This document shows positions 60,037 through 64,000 of a stretch of DNA of 64,000 nucleotides, piece by piece. The DNA is from Leptospira interrogans (lineage in GTDB: Bacteria; Spirochaetota; Leptospiria; Leptospirales; Leptospiraceae). Below the pieces are notes generated by a model, which was not told the DNA's origin, did no database searches, and saw nothing but the letters and a program-made list of their open reading frames with translations. The position numbers were made by a program, and so were the translations under genes. The stretch's first letter is position 1. Each line of letters begins with the position of its first letter. The stretch lies in assembly GCF_900156205.1 (NCBI RefSeq), contig NZ_FTNA01000015.1, positions 42,439 through 106,438 on the forward strand, in the 5' to 3' direction.

Positions 60037-61614
60037 ATGAAATCCAAATTTCTGGATCGTTTGTTATCGATCGGTAAATTTAAGAATTTTTCCAAAAATA
60101 TAAGAAATATCGCATATAAGATATTCGGCGCCAAATTACGAACTAACTTACAGCGTGTTCAAAAACTTCTCGAGCGATTCATAAAAAACGAGACGTTTAA
60201 GTTTATTTTTACTTTCTCAAAAAGATTAAGTCGGATAATTCAATCTTTCACTTCTATTGGCGCTTTCAAAGCTCAAAGCCTCGTCGTTCAACGGGTTCTG
60301 TCTCGATTCTTATTAAAAAATTTGAATCTAAAAAAATCGTTTTTAATTTGTTTTCTTATTGTATTCATTTTAGTGGAAAATCTATCATCATCTTCCGATC
60401 TGCAAATATCACCGGATATACAAAATATCACCGATTTTAGGACAGATCGTTTAGCATTTCATTTCATTCAACTTGTGGATAAGGAAGGTAAAACCTTGTC
60501 CGAAACCAATCCAAATCGGGATTCTTCCGAAGCAACTCTCTTAATTATTTATAAAGGACAACTAACGTTACTTAAGGACGGCTACGACGATCCAAATCAA
60601 ATTCGAGAAAAGGAAAGGGAATACCTGGTCAAAATTTCCAATTACGTAAGACTGAGAGAGTTAGAATCGGAATATTATAAACTTCCCGAATCGGAGAGGA
60701 CTGTACATTCAAATCGATCTCAAGACGTAGGTTCCACTTCTGTAAATAAAACTTCCGATGCTACGCCGGGTTCAAGTTCATCAACTAACACAGGTGAGAT
60801 GGTTCAAGTTTCCAGCGAACCTTTGAAAAAAACGAAAGAGTTGGATCTTCTTTTAAAATATGATGAAGAGTTATTGAAAAATTATGCTTCTGAAAGAGCT
60901 GTAAGTGGGGAACTTGAAAGATCAGAACGTTTTTATGGAAAAGATTCTCCAAAAACGACTACGATTCGTTTTAGGGCGGAAGAACTCAGAAAAAAAGTAA
61001 ACGAAAGAAGAAACATACTAATCAATTTCCTGAAAAATCCGGGAGCTTCCACCAATCCATATCCGGGTGATAGAAAAGATCAGGCTTTTTATACAAATAC
61101 CGTGAATGGTATTCCCGATTTTTATCTACACTCTACTACTCCTAGGGAACTTGACGGTCAGATGAAAGGAGAAGAAGAAGTCGGCAAAAAATATGGAGAG
61201 TTATATAAACTCGCAAGGGATAAGTTAATCGATTCTCAAATTAGAAAATTATACTATTATCTTTGGAATCGGGAAATGACAAACACTCGGGTCAAAGTGG
61301 ATAAGTGGAAAAAAGGAAAAAAAATAGTGGTAGTTGCTGGGGATTCCACGATTTTTACGATGATCGATAAGGAAGGAGACGGAGTTACGGAATCCTTTTT
61401 TGTAGATAGTCCGGGGGTTCGTTTTTCTTGGGGAAGAAATCTTCCGAACGTAATTTCCATTTCTAATTGTACAGACGAAACCATACTTTCTAAAATTAAA
61501 AATTTGACCGAGGATGTTTCATCCGGTAGAGTTCCGGAAAAAGTAGATAAAATCGATCTTACGGTTCCAGAAGAACAATTGGTGATCGAACTCGGACCTA
61601 AGATTCCACAGTAA
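60037..61614 (+). CDS. Membrane-anchored helical protein of unknown function
   Basis: 525 residues from ATG 60037 (an in-frame TTG at 60016 is also possible). A basic, amphipathic N-terminal ~100 residues precede one transmembrane segment (LICFLIVFILVE, about 105-118). The outer part is charged with coiled-coil propensity (about 165-320), a Ser/Thr-rich linker (HSNRSQDVGSTSVNKTSD), and a C-terminal domain with KKIVVVAGDST and FFVDSPGVRFSWGRNL. No family recognised. It lies 43 bases after the GerM-like gene and ends the plus-strand run starting at 55747. Confidence 0.65.
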   Translation: MKSKFLDRLLSIGKFKNFSKNIRNIAYKIFGAKLRTNLQRVQKLLERFIKNETFKFIFTFSKRLSRIIQSFTSIGAFKAQSLVVQRVLSRFLLKNLNLKKSFLICFLIVFILVENLSSSSDLQISPDIQNITDFRTDRLAFHFIQLVDKEGKTLSETNPNRDSSEATLLIIYKGQLTLLKDGYDDPNQIREKEREYLVKISNYVRLRELESEYYKLPESERTVHSNRSQDVGSTSVNKTSDATPGSSSSTNTGEMVQVSSEPLKKTKELDLLLKYDEELLKNYASERAVSGELERSERFYGKDSPKTTTIRFRAEELRKKVNERRNILINFLKNPGASTNPYPGDRKDQAFYTNTVNGIPDFYLHSTTPRELDGQMKGEEEVGKKYGELYKLARDKLIDSQIRKLYYYLWNREMTNTRVKVDKWKKGKKIVVVAGDSTIFTMIDKEGDGVTESFFVDSPGVRFSWGRNLPNVISISNCTDETILSKIKNLTEDVSSGRVPEKVDKIDLTVPEEQLVIELGPKIPQ

Positions 61615-61805
61615 TACTGAAAGCTTGTTCAAACAAAACCTAAAAATTACAAAGGTTTTATGGTGGAAGAATTGCTAGAAAGTTCGCAAATGTAAGAGTA
61701 ATATTTTTTAGTAGTTTATAAAATTATTATATTTGAAACTATGTAATAAACAACTCAATCAAATGGATTGCACATCAATCCCATGAATTCAGAGAAATAA
61801 AAGTT

Positions 61806-62044
61806 GGGAGAATCTGGCGTTTTCGGATCTCACTTTTAACTCTAATCAATAAATTGCATCAAAGAAACATAATGCAATATTTTGTCTTAAGTTACAATTT
61901 ATTATAAAATGTGATCTGTCGGGCACTCATCGGAAGCGTTTTATTGAGTTCAAGAAGTGAGACACTGGATTTGAAAGGGAGTTTTGCTAGGTCCCTTGCG
62001 CTACGATCGTTTTCTCATTGGCTATACCAAAAACACGTTAACCT
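61806..62044 (+). repeat. RepF copy
   Basis: Shares CAATAAATTGCATCAAAGAA, TTTTGTCTTAAGTT and TTCAAGAAGTGAGACACT with 14521 and 52728. Confidence 0.55.
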
Positions 62045-62370
62045 AACGTGGATTTGGTGTAAAGAGCCCATGACGCTGAGAAAAGCTGGAGTCCTACTGA
62101 TCTCTAGAAAATTGAGTACCATTAATTTTATCACAAAACGCTGATTCTATGTAAAATATTAGGTACCTTATTATATAGTTAAGAGTAATTTTGCAGATTG
62201 ATTCTTTAAATATAGGAACTACCACAATTTATAAAATAGAAGTTTATAAGAATTGAATCTGTCGTATTCAAGTATGGGAACTGCTGCAAATCACGATTTT
62301 GCAAACAAATTCTAACATTGTAGGGACTCTTACTTTTAGAAAATTTTTTCTTACACCGAACTTGCGTTAA
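62045..62370 (-). repeat. RepE interrupted by RepC
   Basis: AACGTGGATTTGGTGTAAAG to ACACCGAACTTGCGTTAA. RepC separates AAAAGCTGGAGTC from TTTTGCAGATTGATTC; the 12924 copy has these joined as AAATCTGAACTTTACAGATT. Confidence 0.6.
62094..62188 (+). repeat. RepC inside RepE
   Basis: CTACTGATCTCTAGAAAATT to TATAGTTAAGAGTAA, 95 bp, close to the 2132 copy. Confidence 0.7.
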
Positions 62371-62682
62371 TCTACATTTTGCCTATAATATTTATAGGCA
62401 CTCAATTTTGTAGAAGTCAGTAGGGATTTATAAAATATTATCCGTTATACTTTTTTGTTTTGGAAAATTTTATAGTTTATAAAGTCTTTATAAAATAAAT
62501 TTTTAATGAATTATAATCATGAAAATGTTGTATATAAAAGTTTGATTTGAAATCATTTTTGGGTTTTATGGTGGTTTCTCTGAAATAATTTCTTGTTTTT
62601 ACTGCCTTTGCTTTTGAAAGTTTTTAAAAGAGTTATGTATTTGTGATATTCGTTAACTATTTTATACTCTAATTTAAAATAT

Positions 62683-62943
62683 TACTGATCTCTATAAGGT
62701 TGAATACTGAAAATTTTCGGGATAAAAAGCCTATTGAGTGCAAAATATTATGATCTTGTCCCAAAGCCTCAAAAAAATTTACGGGATAATTCTTTAGAAA
62801 TTTTTAATAAAATGCAGTAGTTCCTACAAATTAGGTTGTATTTGGCAATTTGCAAACTTTCGAGAAGTTCTAATATCGTTAAATTTTCATAGTAGTTTCC
62901 ACTTTTGAAGTTTTAGAACAAGCTTTTATATTTCTAAGTAATT
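62683..62943 (+). repeat. RepC interrupted by RepD
   Basis: ACTGATCTCTATAAGGTTGA... reaches GCAAAATATTA, then RepD (62751-62926) starts; the tail TATTTCTAAGTAA after it resembles the RepC end. Boundaries are less certain here than in other nests. Confidence 0.5.
62751..62926 (-). repeat. RepD inside RepC
   Basis: GATCTTGTCCCAAAGCCTC to GAAGTTTTAGAACAAGCTT, reverse orientation relative to 5901, about 176 bp. Confidence 0.6.
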
Positions 62944-62966
62944 CGCTAACATTCTAATTTTTATAA

Positions 62967-63069
62967 TAGAGTTTTTAAAAATTAATTCTCATTTGTTTCT
63001 GCTACACTGAATTGGAAGATTGAAGCGGTTTTGTTTATGTATCGACTATTGAATTTTTTAACAATTATA
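62967..63069 (-). repeat. RepB, decayed copy
   Basis: TAGAGTTTTTAAAAATTAAT to GAATTTTTTAACAATTATA; recognisable ends with several substitutions. Confidence 0.5.
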
Positions 63070-63550
63070 ATATAAAATTAATAGTTTATTAATTTTATAA
63101 GTGCTTTTTTACGGATCTACTTTTATAAGTTAGATTTTAAATATTATAATATATTTAAAATCAATACGTTCTTTTTCTTATTTATGAATATAAAGTAATT
63201 ATAATGTTTTGCTTTGAAATAAGGCTAAGGCTTGCGATAAAAAATTAAAGTATTCTATTTTATAGAGATTAATAGTATTACAAAGATTAGATGCTTATTT
63301 GTGTGTGATTGGAGTGATTTTTGTAGGTTTTCGATTTTTCATTAATAAGATAAATTCATTTTCAGAATTTAAATCACTTTGTTTGGTTTTTCAAGTCCTG
63401 AAATTTACGCACAGTTTAAAAGTGAACCTTTCTAAATCGTTATCAGTAAGATGTAGGAACTTTTACATTTTACTGATGAAGTTTCTGTAATAGTTCCCAC
63501 ATTTTTGTGAAACTAAAGTGCTTGGCTTGCTAAACTCAATGATTACCATA

Positions 63551-63821
63551 ACCTTACCCACAAGTATTTGGATCTCAATATAAATCTGTGGAATTACGAC
63601 AAATCCTCTGCAAAATTTAGTTCCCACCCCACAACGCGATTCATAAAGAGCGTTGTGTTGAGTTTTTCCTATTTTTGGGTGGGAGGTGGAAAGGCTTGGG
63701 AAAATTTTTATCTATCAGAAAAACATACTTTTTGCAAGTAAAAAGACTCATTCTTGTCGGAACACTTGAAAAATGTGCGTTTTTAATTCTTCTGATTCTA
63801 AAATCCTATTCAACTTGTGGG
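63551..63821 (+). repeat. RepH copy next to IS110 transposase
   Basis: Same stem-loops as at 33313 (CACAACGC...GCGTTGTG, and CCCACCC...GGGTGGG). It ends ATTCAACTTGTGGG, 45 bases before the transposase stop codon. Confidence 0.6.
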
Positions 63822-63865
63822 TGCTCTCTCCTATGTTTCTTGTGTCAATCCCTTCCGCAATTTTA

Positions 63866-64000
63866 TTACATAAGACCATATTGAGTTAATTTTCGATTCA
63901 ATACTTTTTCAGGCATAGAATCGAAAAGTTCTCCCGTTTTAATCATTGTGTAAAGGATTTCGATCATTTTGCGAGAAGTGGCTATGATTGATTTTTTAGC
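63866..64000 (-). mobile_element. IS110-family transposase, C-terminal end (IS1533-like)
   Basis: The last 44 codons and stop of a minus-strand gene that runs off the right edge: [20 protein letters not shown] ... RKLTQYGLM. The helix with [18 protein letters not shown] resembles the C-terminal end of IS110/IS1533-type DEDD transposases, which are common in Leptospira. These enzymes use an RNA guide and leave no terminal inverted repeats. The family call rests on this short piece only. Confidence 0.6.

Larger units (their letters stand above)
61615..63865. other. Long gene-free interval, mostly repeats
   Basis: In order: RepF (61806-62044), RepE with RepC inside (62045-62370), about 300 bases of AT-rich sequence, RepC split by RepD (62683-62943), a decayed RepB (62967-63069), about 480 bases with no feature, RepH (63551-63821), then the end of an insertion sequence. 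No gene is supported. Confidence 0.65.

Noticed and set aside
61911..62144. 77-codon ORF in RepF/RepE
   Set aside because: Crosses the RepF-RepE-RepC boundaries and is not conserved in the other RepF copies.

Overview
The window reads as chromosomal DNA of a pathogenic Leptospira, probably of the L. interrogans group. The DNA is AT-rich. The left edge carries the start of a VM-family (PF07598, formerly DUF1561) secreted protein, a family expanded in pathogenic leptospires. There is a LruB-type imelysin lipoprotein beside a TonB receptor and a thermolysin-like protease, many lipoproteins with loose spirochaete lipoboxes, and the end of an IS110-family transposase at the right edge. The species call is inference; no rRNA or tRNA was seen.

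Layout. 1-3.2 kb is accessory: the VM protein 5' part, a lipoprotein-like ORF with a FlgC-like tail, and a pseudogene. 3.3-5.6 kb holds a nucleotidyltransferase/esterase pair and a FabG-like reductase. 7.0-12.7 kb is a colinear, tightly packed run of eight exported-protein genes: a small membrane protein, an exported protein, five lipoproteins (two are a tandem duplicate) and an SGNH hydrolase, with several overlapping start/stop codons. 14.1 kb encodes a DUF35-type Zn-ribbon/OB protein. 15.2-22.1 kb is an iron-type locus on the minus strand: TonB receptor, LruB-like imelysin, di-haem DUF1111 protein and a second, degenerate imelysin, with two Fur-like operators. 23.6 kb is an M4 metalloprotease lipoprotein. 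27.2-32.7 kb holds a minus-strand run (ppk, FAD-linked oxidase, GNAT-nitrilase fusion, TMEM220). Further on are an M23 peptidase, an aquaglyceroporin, fliD with its downstream gene and a YceK-like lipoprotein, twin 7TM-PAS-SpoIIE phosphatases, ribF, a class C beta-lactamase-like lipoprotein, bcp-pepA, a DUF4846 protein, a RidA/membrane protein pair, and a plus-strand run (methyltransferase, DEAD-box helicase, cell-wall amidase, GerM-like protein, coiled protein).

The most unusual content is in the gene-free intervals, which total more than 15 kb. They are built from at least five families of short repeats with terminal inverted repeats (called RepA-RepE here), plus two longer repeats (RepF, RepH). 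Copies sit inside one another, so empty and filled sites can be read directly. Examples: RepB in RepD in RepE at 46.5-47.0 kb; RepB in RepC at 14.0 kb; RepA in RepC at 23.1 kb; RepA or RepC at the same site of RepE at 6.5 and 49.7 kb; RepB in RepB at 36.1 kb. They look like non-autonomous MITE-type elements; no mobilising transposase for them is visible here. A 16-base motif with short inverted arms, TGTGGGAACTACCACA, recurs inside several families.
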